A DNA stretch of 64,000 nt, taken from positions 33,721,328 to 33,785,327 of the forward strand of contig OZ022339.1 in assembly GCA_963989245.1 (NCBI GenBank), read 5' to 3'. Positions 43,697 to 56,040 of this stretch are shown one piece after another (the first letter of the stretch is position 1; each line of letters opens with the position of its first letter). Source of the DNA: Nansenia antarctica (lineage: Eukaryota; Chordata; Actinopteri; Argentiniformes; Microstomatidae). The translations under genes and the position numbers were made by a program. The notes below the pieces were generated by a model. The model did no database searches. It was not told the DNA's origin and saw only the letters and a list, made by a program, of their open reading frames with translations.

Positions 43697-45100
43697 TGCC
43701 ACAGTGACGCTATTTCCTAATGACTGCAGTGCAGGGTAGTTATTTATCAGACACTTTAGTTAAATGGTCCCATGGCTCCCCCGGAACGACCTTTGACCTC
43801 TCCCGATGCCGATGTGTTGTCATGATATACTGAGCCACTTTCCCTGCCTAAAGTACACGACACTCCCTCTTAACCCTCCCTGTACAGTTAAACCTGTAAA
43901 TTTACATTTTTGGCATTTATCAGATGCTTTTATCCTAAGTGACTTACAAGAACAAATACATTTGTCTAAGTAGGTGAATCCTCATTCCATCAGTTATCAT
44001 AAGACAAAGTAATCTATGCCATAACCAGGGGCCATTGGCAGTCACAATGCTATAAGAAGGAAGAATTACTTATTTATTTATCGTAGAGAAACTGTAGGCT
44101 ACAGGGAGGTGAAGTGGGGATGAGGAGGTCTTTAGGAGGGACAATTAAGATAGCTAGCTCAACACAGCTAGCCCAACACAGCCAGCCCAACACAGCTAGC
44201 CCAACACAGCTAACCCAACACTGCCAGCTCAACACAGCCAGAGCCAGCCCAACACAGCTAACCCAACACTGCCAGCCCAACACAGCCAGAGCCAGCCCAA
44301 CACAGCTAACCCAACACTGCCAGCCCAACACAGCCAGAGCCAGCCCAACACAGCTAACCCAACACTGCCAGCCCAACACAGCCAGAGCCAGCCCAACACA
44401 GCTAACCCAACACAGCCAGAGCCAGCCCAACACAGCTAACCCAACACTGCCAGCCCAACACAGCCAGAGCCAGCCCAACACAGCTAACCCAACACAGCCA
44501 GCTCAACACACCCAGCTAGGGCTGTGTCGACGCGTCGACACGTCGACGTAATCGACTACGTCAATACGTCGACTTGCGTGATGTGCGTCGGTGCGTCGCA
44601 AAAATTTTTTCGGGTTGCAATTGCGGCACTGCGCCGACGTGGTGGCGGGGGCGCTGTTTCGCAAATAAGTTAGCTTTCGTTTTTGCTAGCGAAACAGCTG
44701 ATAGTATGTTGACTGCTCAAGGAGAATACTTATTTGAAAGTACAGAATGCCTGAGAGCCTTATATTGCATTATATTACATTATATTTTGAATGGTCATCT
44801 GGTGCCTGAATATTGTGTTTTCCTTTACATAAATAATGACATTTCCACCATAAATTGATGCAGAAAGGGCACAAATTGGTGCATATCAATTCACCGGAAT
44901 GCAAGAAATTAAGTGTTTGATGTTTAAGGACCCCCAGACAGCCCTGCTTCATGGGTCCCCCCCGATGTCAAACACCACTGGTACCACCTCCGCCTCATTT
45001 TGAGCCAGGAAAAACCCTGATGGCCATGTTGGCATTCAAGTTGGCTAAACATAGCAGTGAGTCTGCCCTGTGTCTGGGGCTGTTTGACAGAGGCAGTTAC

Positions 45101-45177
<77 letters not shown>

Positions 45178-48100
45178 CAGGGCTGGACTGGGACAAAAAT
45201 TAGGCCCTGGCATTTTTGGCCCAGACAGGCCCACCCCAATCGGTCGGACCACACCCACCAGCACAAAAATACTTGCCTTATATACTCGTCTTATATACTG
45301 TGCTGTACAGTCATATGACAAACTGTAGTATTCCCCCAAACCACTACAAAGACGACTACATACAGTAAGCAATGGTACCAGTGCAAGTAGACCAGTGTAC
45401 TCAGTGATCAGATTCCAGAGCGAATTTACGAACGCAGCCTTGTTGTTCTAGATTTTTTTTTCCATTATCAACCTATCATTGCGCTTTAGAGTAAAACAAA
45501 GCACGCAACTGTCGCGTCTATCTTTTCATGGCAACTCTACATTGTGATTTACAAGGGATATTAACTAATATTAAGTAATATTATTACTTGGTTACATTTT
45601 GCAATTGATCCGCGGTACACATGCGTGCCGAACCGTGGGTGGCGATCCGTTACACCCCTACACAGCTACCTATATTTTCCTTACCGGGTCAAAGGTTACA
45701 GGCTGACTCGGCCCCGCTTCTTCTGTATCCTCTCTATCCTCTGTATCTGTACCCTGCTCCTGCTCCTCCCTGCCAGCCTCCTCTTCAACCTGTTGCTGTT
45801 GCTGCTGTGGTAAACTTGAGGGCAGGGGCGTGTCCAGGGGGGGGCCAGGGGTGGCTCGTGCCACCCCTGAAATCTGATTGGCCACCCTAGGTGCCACCCT
45901 GATTGATTGGCTATCTGCCTAGTCACTCAGAGCAGAGGCCACTTCGCGCCACGAGACGAACTTTTCGAACAGAACACATTTTTGATCAGCGGTGAGGTGT
46001 GGTCTTGGCGCTCCTGAAGAAATGTGAGTACCATTAATAACGTTAGACTTTTGCATAGCTACATATAGGCTACGGTGTTGTGCTAGTGGTTAAAACGTTT
46101 TGCGTAACTTGGAATCAGAGTTTAGGATAACATTCGCTTTGCTCTGCGTTCTTTGGAGCTGTGAGAACGCACATTCGAAGTCACTCCCGGAGCAAACAAC
46201 CAACACATGCTCCGCTTAAAAAGGGTGGTTTCGCTCCGGTTAGAAACGACGCATCGAGGCTGTCCATAGTAAAACAACAGCGCATGCGTGTTGATCTGGA
46301 TAAGAGGGGGACGAACGGGCAGTTTTCTATTTTCCTGACCAATCAACTACCACGTCTGTTGCTTCAATTGCCTATGTTACTTTGTTTAAATGTTGCAAAC
46401 TCATCCGCTTGCTCTGGGTCATGATTCAGATGTTCATGTAAGAACATGACCTTAGTAGCCCAATTAAAGTATACAATGGGGAGTGGAGACAGAAATGGTA
46501 ATAAAAAGCACAAAATGGTGTGTACAAATTCACCAGAATGCAGGGAATTAAGTGTTAAATTCTCAAAATGGTGCCACCCATGCATAACAAGGTGCCCCAC
46601 CTGGGCCACCCCAGTGAAAAAGGTCTGGACACGCCACTGCTTGAGGGTGCAGCAAACATGTCCCTAATGTTTACACATTTGGCAGCATCTGCCTCGAGTT
46701 TCTTTTTGTTTTTCTCCCTAAGTTTTTCCCAGCCTCCCTTCCGTTTTAGTGTGCTTTTGCGCTCCATCTCTCTTAGTATCTATCTAGTAACTATCCAGGC
46801 TAACTACATTTATTTTGCCGGCCGACTCGGCCCAAAACTACCGCGAAACTGAGACGGAGGTCTTGTGCTGCGTGCGTGCGTGACCCCTGACCCCCCCCCC
46901 CCCTTCTCTCTGTTGATTGGGCCAGCCCAGTGTCTGTATAGAAAATTGGCCAATGGGCCACTGTCCCTGATTTATGGGCCGTTCAATGGTAGATTTCGAT
47001 TTTATGGGCCGTTCGATGGTAGCTTTCGGTCGGGCCGGCTGGTAAAAAAAAAAAAAAAAAAAAAAAAAGACTTTTTTTTTTTTTGCCGGTCGGCTCGGCC
47101 CAAAACTACCGCGGCCCACCGGGCAAATGCTCGGTATGCCAGATGGCCAGTCCAGCCCTGAGTAGTAGTAGTAGTAGTAGCAGGTCGCCGAATTAAAGGT
47201 GTCTGTGTTTAATTGCGGGCCCACAGACAGCCCCCATACATCAGCTGATCATTTATGAATGAATGAATGGTCTTTATTGTCATTGCTATAGTACAGGTAC
47301 CAAACAACGAAATTTAGGAGGGGTGGCTCCCCTGGTGCTAGGAAAGAAAAAAACAAGAAAAAAAACAAGAAGGGAAAGGAGCTGGTTTACATAAATAAAG
47401 GCTATGTACACTATCCACTATACTATACTGTAGATAGACGACTAGGGTTGTCATATTGCACATAGTGTTATTGCACATTCATTTAAAGTGTCGCAGTTTG
47501 CAGGCTTGAAATTTACATATTTGTGCCTCAGCACTACACCTGATTTTTTCAATCCAGCAGCTGCCATCAATCCGTCCAGACTGTCCAGGGCCCAGAACCT
47601 AGGTCTTTGCTGTGTTCAGGGCCTGGATGGCCCTGGGGTAGAAGCTGTGCTTCAGTCTGTTTGTCCGGGCAGCCGGGCAAAGTGTTCGTACCCAGGGTGG
47701 GTTGGGTCTCTGGAGATCTTGGAGGCCTTCCTGAGACAGCGTGTGTTGTACAGCTCTTCCAGAGAGGGGAGGGGGGCGCCGGTGATCTTCTGGGCTGTTC
47801 TCACGACTCTCTGTAGCGCATTTCTCTCCGCGGTTGTGCAGCTGGAGAACCAGTTGCAGATGCCGTAGGTGAGGATGCTCTCCACTCCGCCGCGGTAGAA
47901 GGCCACCAGTATCTCCTGCTTGTTGTGTTCCTTCCTGAGGACTCTCAGGAAGTAGAGCCGCTGTTGTGCCTTCTTGATGGTGGCTGCTGTGTTGTTCTTC
48001 CAGGACAGGTCATCCTGTATGTGCACCCCCAGGAATCGGAGGGCTGAGACTCTCTCCACGCTCTCTCCGTCGATGAGCAGGGGCTGGACCTCAGACTTTT

Positions 48101-48748
48101 TCCTCCTGAAGTCAACACAACACAAGTTAAAGGGGCGGCCGTCTGAGTAATGTGCATGTCACACGCTGCTTTGTTTTATAAGAGCAGCAGCTATTACCCA
48201 GAGTGCTTTATAAAGACACTGTTAAACAGAGAGAGACAATACAGCCATTATTTTGGGGGAAATTAAGTGATACATTAATCGAATAGTAAAAATAAAAATC
48301 TTTAGACTAATCGTTAAATCAGTCGTTAGAGTAATCGACTAACCGGAAAAATAATCGCTAGATTAATCGTTAGAAAAATAGTCGTTTGGGACAGCCCTAC
48401 ACCCAGCCCAACATGCTGGTCCTGGACTTCAGAATGCTCTTGGCAGACAGAAACCAGCCACATCAAACAGCCATACATCAGACCGGAGCACTGCCAAGCT
48501 TCTTTTCTCCTCTCCCCTCCCCTCCCCTCCCCCCAGCCCCAGCCTGGCCCGGTCATTAGTTAAGGGATTTCCCAATCTCATTAGCCGAAAGAAATGTAAT
48601 TGAACGCGGTGATCTTATTTTGCCGGAAAGTCACCGGGAGGACTTCCAAGGCATTAGCATGGGCGGTGCAATGCCGCAGCAGCAGTAGCAGCGTGAAGGG
48701 GACGCGACTTAATCATTGTCATTTCTGTTCCAGAATACCCCTGGCAGC

Positions 48749-48791
<43 letters not shown>

Positions 48792-49368
48792 AGGGGACTT
48801 TATTGATTGTAGTTGTTTGTCACAGCGTGTCAGTAGCCGACAGGAACGAGTCAAATCCACCGTTCGATTTAGAGAGAGGAGGTTTGACCGGAGATTGAAC
48901 AAGGTTTTCTTTTTTTTCTTTTTTTTTTAAACGAAAGTGATGATTCTACCCAATGACGAGCTGATGTACTGCCTTTATAAAGCGGTGGAGAGGGTTCCCG
49001 GGGGGGGGGCTTGGGGAGGGACGTGATTGATGCGGCGTGCCCCAGCTTAGAGCTCCTGCCCGTCTGCGTGGGCCGTAGGGTGGGACACAGCGCGGCCTCA
49101 CCCATCTGTCCACCCCTCCCCCCCACCCCTCCTCTGTGGATTGACCTGTGCGGAGGAGAGGTTAATGCCCTTGTCCCACCCCGCACACTGGTAATGAAAA
49201 GTAGTGCGGTCGCCGGTCGGTCACAAGGGCTGGCTTCCCCCATATTCCCAGCCCGCCACCTCCAATCCATCCACATCAGTACGGAAAGCGTTTCCCTCTG
49301 TGTGTCCCATCTATTGTAGGCTACTGCGTTTTTTTCTGTATTTTCTGCATCTTAAAGAGGCGCACCAA

Positions 49369-49444
<76 letters not shown>

Positions 49445-49584
49445 TCTGAATACTATTTATAGTTAGCTGCTTGGGTATGATTATGTAATTCATATAAGAG
49501 CAGCCAGGTTGGATTGTTTTCATCACCAGAGTGAGTGTGGGGGTGGGAGTGGGAGTGGGGGTGGGGGCTGAGATAAAGAATAAG

Positions 49585-49623
<39 letters not shown>

Positions 49624-51851
49624 AGTGAGTATGAGCAGGCAGTCTGATAGCCTAGGCCTCTCCATCGTCGAGCCAATTACCCCTCATTCCTGACTTATCA
49701 CTGAATAGAGGAATTACACCATCAGGCAAAAAAAAAAAAAAAAAAAAGCAATTTTCTAGCCGCTAGTGACAGTTGAGAGTTAAACATTGGCAGCACATTT
49801 CAAATGCAAATTGAGTGTCACACAATATAAAAGACAAGAAATAAACTCCTCTAACACTGGGGAAATGTGAAACCCAGCCAGAGTGGAGGGGGGAGGGGGT
49901 GGGTGGGTGGGGGTGAGGGTCGTTGGGGGGACACCACGTCCCTCTGAGCTGATTAAAGTCAGCAGGCTGGTACTGCAGTTGAGGGTGCCTCTCTCGCTCT
50001 CCCGCTCTTCTTTGCTATCTGAATTACGCGGACGGATTAAGAAATCGGTCGGTTCAGAGTGCGGTTTGGCAAAAAACAGGCGGCCTGGTTTTAATGGAGG
50101 GGCTCTCCGTGGCAATGAGAAATAACAGAACGAGGCAGGGGGAAGAATTGCCCAGTGAATCACTCAGCCCTGCCCGCAACATGACTGGCGGCTGCTGGGG
50201 TTGGGGGGGGCACGGGGGGGGGGGGCATGCATCAGACGGCAGACTGCTCAGATATACCGTGGGGGTGGGGGAGGGGTGGGTGGACTGGGGCATGAGGGTG
50301 AGTGAGTGAGCGTTATGCAACGTTATTCCGATGCCTACTACTAATGCTTGAAATCCCTGAATTGTGAATCGCAGGGTAGGTTAGGGGGGTGGGGATGGGG
50401 GTCAAAGTGCTAGGGGGGGGGGGGGGGGGGGCAGAGGGACAGAGAGACATCCCAGTGAGAGGAGGGAGGACTGGAGGAGGGCGTTGAGTGTTGCCTAGCT
50501 GCCATGCCCTGTGCGTGCACAGCGAGCAGAGATCCAGGGATGACAGTGTGAATATACACTCACAGAGTACTTTACATTTACATTGTTGTCATTAACAGAT
50601 GGCTTTATCCAAAGCAACAACAGCTTACATTTGAAGTAAGTGAATAATTTATCCGTCAATCATCATAAGAAAAGGTAATCTATTATGACTGCTATTTTAT
50701 ACTTTTAAAAAGTAGCAATTGTCAGTCATAATTATTATTGTTATTTTTTATTAGGCTAATATATTTACAGTAGAGAAACCGTAAAGGGGCGGAGAGGGGA
50801 TGAAGAGGTCTTACAGGGACAGTTAAGGTGTAGTCTGAATCGATGGCGGAAGATAGGTAGTGGCTCTGCAGTCCTGACAGCAGTGGGAAGCTCGTTCCAC
50901 CAGCGGGGCGCAAGAACAGTGACAAGCTGTGATTGAGTAACACTGGGTAGGGCCTCATTTTGCTCTGAAAACAGCCTCAGTTCTTTGTGCCATCGATTCC
51001 ACAAGATGTTAGAAACATTCCTTTGAGATTTTGGTCCATGATGCATCACACAATTCCTGCAAGATTTTTCAGGTGCACTTTCAATCTGTGAATCTCCTGT
51101 TCTACCACATCCCAAAGGTGTTCTATTGGATTCAGATCCGGTGACTGGGANNNNNNNNNNNNNNNNNNNNNNNNNNNNNNNNNNNNNNNNNNNNNNNNNN
51201 NNNNNNNNNNNNNNNNNNNNNNNNNNNNNNNNNNNNNNNNNNNNNNNNNNNNNNNNNNNNNNNNNNNNNNNNNNNNNNNNNNNNNNNNNNNNNNNNNNNN
51301 NNNNNNNNNNNNNNNNNNNNNNNNNNNNNNNNNNNNNNNNNNNNNNNNNNGACGGACAGGTAAAGTACCGACACCCCCCCACCCCCCCCCCGTAGAACTT
51401 CTCCTGGGTGCTCCCATAGAAGTAGTTCCACACAAATGGTAAATGGTAAATAGACTGACTTATATAGCGCCTTATTCCCAAGCGCTTTAACCAATCATTC
51501 AACCATTCACACACACATTCACGGCAAGCTACCATGCAAGGCGCCGGCCCGCTCATTGGGAGTAATTTGGGGTTCAGTGTCTTGCCTCAGGACATCTCAA
51601 CATGTGGCCAGCCATTTATTGCCGATCTGCCGACCGTGCGATCATTAGACGCCGGCTCTACCTCCTGCGCCACAGCCGCCCCATACACATACTGCGTGTC
51701 TGTTAGGACTGGACCAGTGCTGAGAAGGTGTAAACAAAGAAAATATGAGTGTCGATTATACAGAACATCATCAATGTCAATTCTCGTTATCGTTCAACTG
51801 TATCTGTAGTCACTGGAAACTCCTGCCCCCTCATACACACACACACGCATT

Positions 51852-51904
<53 letters not shown>

Positions 51905-52416
51905 TACACCAGTCTCTCACCGCACTACATCAAATAACAGGATCGCCTTTGGGGTGTCAGACAATACAGTAGAGCGCAGCAGGGCAGAACATTGAATTAA
52001 CTCAAAAACAAGAAACCGCAGCAGCGACCAGTTAAACACAGTTACTGTAGTTGCTCCCAGCAGCCTCTCTGGGTTGTGAAACAGCTGTAGGGCCTCACCC
52101 ACACTGCGCTCCTAAATGACACATCTGATGTGATTACTCCAGAGGTGTTAGCAGGACAGCTGTAAAGAGAGAGAGAGAGGGAGAGACAGTGGGAGAGAGA
52201 GGGGGGGAGGGTTAGAGAAAGAGAGGGAGAGAGAGAGAGAGGGAGAGAGAGAGAGAGGGAGAGAGAGAGAGACAGAGAGAGAGAGGGGGGGAGAGAGAGA
52301 GAGAGAGGGGGAGAGTGGGAGAGAGAGAGAGAGAGAAGGAGAGAGAGAGGGGGGAGAGAGAGGGGGAGGGAGAGAGAGAGAGAGGGGGAGAGTGAGAAAG
52401 AGCGAGAGAGAGAGAG

Positions 52417-52488
<72 letters not shown>

Positions 52489-54735
52489 AGGTTTAACTTG
52501 AAGAGTCAGCTGGAACCTCTCTCATCCACTGGACCACTGGACTGTCCGCTCCTCAGGGTCTGATAGCAGCTCGTTATGATGTCCAGGTGAGCGTACAGTA
52601 ACAGCACATGCAGGGACAGCGCTACGGACGCCTGGAGCAGGGCTCCTGTGTGGAGATAGTCAGCGTTGCTGTCTTGGTCCAGTGTGTCATGGCTAATGCC
52701 TTGTGGCTCTTGATCCACATCGTGCTCACGATAAGTGACCACCAAGGGTCATTTGGTCACGCAGGCATAGGAGCTGCAGTATAAGACCTTAACGTGGGTG
52801 ACCAGGGCACCAAAACAGCCTAATGATCATCATAATAATAAATAATAATAATCATAATGATTAATTATTTAAATTTAAGATGAAGCACAACTATAATAGG
52901 CACGATTAGACCATTATTAGAACATTATTAGTCATCATTAGTGCTAGCGCTAACCATTAGCATATCCATTTGACGCTAGCACTACCCCCCCACCCCCCCC
53001 ACCCCCCTCTCGACGAAAATTGTCTCTGTAAATTAACTTCCGTCGGCGTACATTTCTTCGGCAATTACGCTTATGCCACCCAAATGGTGAGCAGCGGCCC
53101 TGTGTACGACCTGAACAACCTACGTACATTAGATTCAGATTCAGACTCGGATCAATTCAATTTAATTGTCATTTGGCAGAGTACAATTACAAAGACAATG
53201 AAACGCATTTGGCATCCAGCCAGTGCAATAGTGCATCGTGCAAAAGCCATAAAAGTGTGGATTTAGCCTGCATACTGTCATGCAACAAGATGTATTATGC
53301 ATGAACATTTGAGTCATAATTTACTGTAGAGCGAGCTACAGTGCTAAATTTAACATGCTCACCCCATGACTATATATTTATTTGATATATACTACTACAG
53401 TACTCTCAGGAGCAGCCACTATAATGTTTATGACCAAGGCATTATAAAAAAAACATGATGTATTCCCTGTCCACTGAAATGTACACTGCAGAGCTTGGTT
53501 GCCAACATACAGTAGGTCTACTTGGCTTGACTTGGCTTTTTATGTAAAGCAGATGCTGTCTGGTGTTTTGCTGGAGTATTCATCTTTCAAAAAAAATCTA
53601 TATTTCATGGATCAAGCACTCGGTTTTATCTGTGTGAGTGCCACTCTGGGGCCCTGGGAGAACAGTCCTAACATTAACAGTTCTAACAATAACAGTCCTA
53701 ACAGTAACAGTCCTAACATTAACAGTTCTAACATTAACAGTTCTAACAGTAACAGTAACAGTCCTAACAGTAACAGTTCTAACAGTAACAGTCCTAACAG
53801 TAACAGTCTTAACAGTAACAGTCCTAACAGTAACAGTAACAGTAACAGTCCTAACAGTAACAGTCTTAACAGTAACAGTCCTAACAGTAACAGTAACAGT
53901 AACAGTCCTAACAGTAACAGACCTAACAGTAACAGTAACAGTCTTAACAGTAACAGTCTTAACAGTAACAGTCCTAACAGTAACAGTCCTAACAGTAACA
54001 GTTCTAACAGTAACAGTCCTACCAGTAACAGTTTTAACAGTAACAGTAACAGTAACAGACCTAACAGTAACAGTAACAGTCTTAACAGTAACAGTCTTAA
54101 CAGTAACAGTCCTAACAGTAACAGTCCTAACAGTAACGGTTCTAACAGTAACAGTCCTACCAGTAACAGTTTTAACAGTAACAGTAACAGTAACAGTCCT
54201 ACCAGTAACAGTCCTAAAACAGTTCTAACAGTAACAGTAACAGTTCTAACAGTAACAGTCCTAACAGTAACAGTCCTAACAGTAACAGTCCTAAAACAGT
54301 CCTAACAGTAACAGGTCCTAAAACAGTTCTATCAGTCACAGTAACAGTCCTAACAGTAACAGTCCTAACAGTAACAGTTCTAACAATAACAGTCCTAACA
54401 GTAACAGTCTTAACAGTAACTGTCCTAACAGTAACAGTCCTAACAGTAACAGTCCTAACAGTAACAGTTCTAACAGTAACAGTTCTAACAGTAACAGTCC
54501 TAACAGTAACAGTCCTAACAGTAACAGTCTTAACAGTAACAGTTCTAACAGTAACAGTCCTGACAGTAACAGTCCTAACAGTAACAGTCCTAACAGTAAC
54601 AGTCCTAACAGTACCAGTACTAACAGTACTTCTGCTGTGTGCAGTGGGGGATGTGGGAGTGATCCTGTTTGTTATCCTGGTTGGGTAGAAAGCTTGGGAT
54701 TTAGATAGGATGTGACAGTCTCTAAAGCTATGAGA

Positions 54736-54794
<59 letters not shown>

Positions 54795-55491
54795 CTGTCT
54801 GTCTCTCTCTGTCTGTCTCTCTCCCTCTCTCTCTGTCTCTCCCACTCTCTCACTCTCCCTCTTTCTCTCTCTCTCCCTCCCTGCCTCTCTCCCTCTCCCT
54901 CTTTCTCTCCCTCTTTCTCTCCCTCTCTCTCCCTCTCTCTCTGTCTCTCTCTCTCTGTCTCTCTCTCTCCCTTCCTCTCTCTCTCTCTGTTAAAATGCTG
55001 GGTGTGTCCTTTCTCTGTTTCTCTCTCAGGGAACTGATCACATCAAGGCATGAAGGGAAGGCTTGCTGAAGGAGGGACATGTTGTGTAAAGTTTCATTTT
55101 AGTGGATGAATATCTAAAGCAGAGATTAGCATAATCACACACAGTGTCTACTGTATATTCAAATGCGTCAATGCTATTTCCGCCTTTCATTTCTTCTCCT
55201 CTTTCTTCTAAATGTTGTATCCAGAATATCTCAGCACTCTCTCTCTCTCGGCCAAAGAGACCTCATTAACATGCATGAATATCCACAGAGTCAGACAGTT
55301 ACATAATGTTTCATCACGATAACGTTTTTAAAAAAAACAAAAAAATTGGCGCCTCATTAAAAAGACAGACTTCTCAAATACTGTTGAAACAGTTCACATC
55401 CCTCACCCTTGGGATTTTCTCGCCATGGCCAAACATTGACTCAACAGCAGATCAAAGAGGACACCCACCACACAGAGAGCAGCAGAGAGGC

Positions 55492-55530
<39 letters not shown>

Positions 55531-55977
55531 GGCTCTCCATCAGCAGTCCTCTGTCATCTGTGCTGTAGCTGCCTACTCACCATGCCACACAGAGCACTTC
55601 CAGCCAAATCACCGCTAATGCGTTCACATCTAGTGCCAGGGGGGGGGCACGATGATATCATATCATATGCCAATTGGATATTTTATTTCACTGCGGTTAT
55701 TACACAGTCACTAAATCAGTGGGCCTGGGTATCTTGTTAGTGGTATGAGTCATTGTTTTTTTTGAGGGGCGGGTATAAAATAAATCTCCATAAATTCTCC
55801 TTTTGCTGAATGTTAGTTAATGTACATTTCTGTAAATTTGACTTTTTTCTGAATGTTCTTTTTGCAGTGTTTGGTCTCAGTAGGTCTGGACTCCAAGAAC
55901 ACCATCTGTGTGTGGGACTGGAGGAGAGGGAAGGTGCTGGCAGCAGCCCCGGGACACACAGACAGGGTAACTATACC

Positions 55978-56040
<63 letters not shown>

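Larger units (their letters stand above)
44517..48399. mobile_element. Outer hAT-like element of a three-level nest, 3.9 kb
   Basis: Left end TAGGGCTGTGTCGACG; right end GTTTGGGACAGCCCTA. The perfect 8-bp duplication CACCCAGC is at 44509-44516 and 48400-48407. Repeated CGTCGAC motifs lie inside the left end and ATTAATCG/AATCG motifs inside the right end. The interior is almost entirely other insertions (a TAG array, two more hAT elements, a LINE). No transposase frame is seen. Confidence 0.85.

Noticed and set aside
44074..44551. Opposing 135- and 145-codon open frames
   Set aside because: Both are readings of the CCAACACAGC minisatellite.
53663..54630. CRISPR-like or coding repeat
   Set aside because: No unique spacers between repeats; simple short-unit minisatellite in a vertebrate intron.
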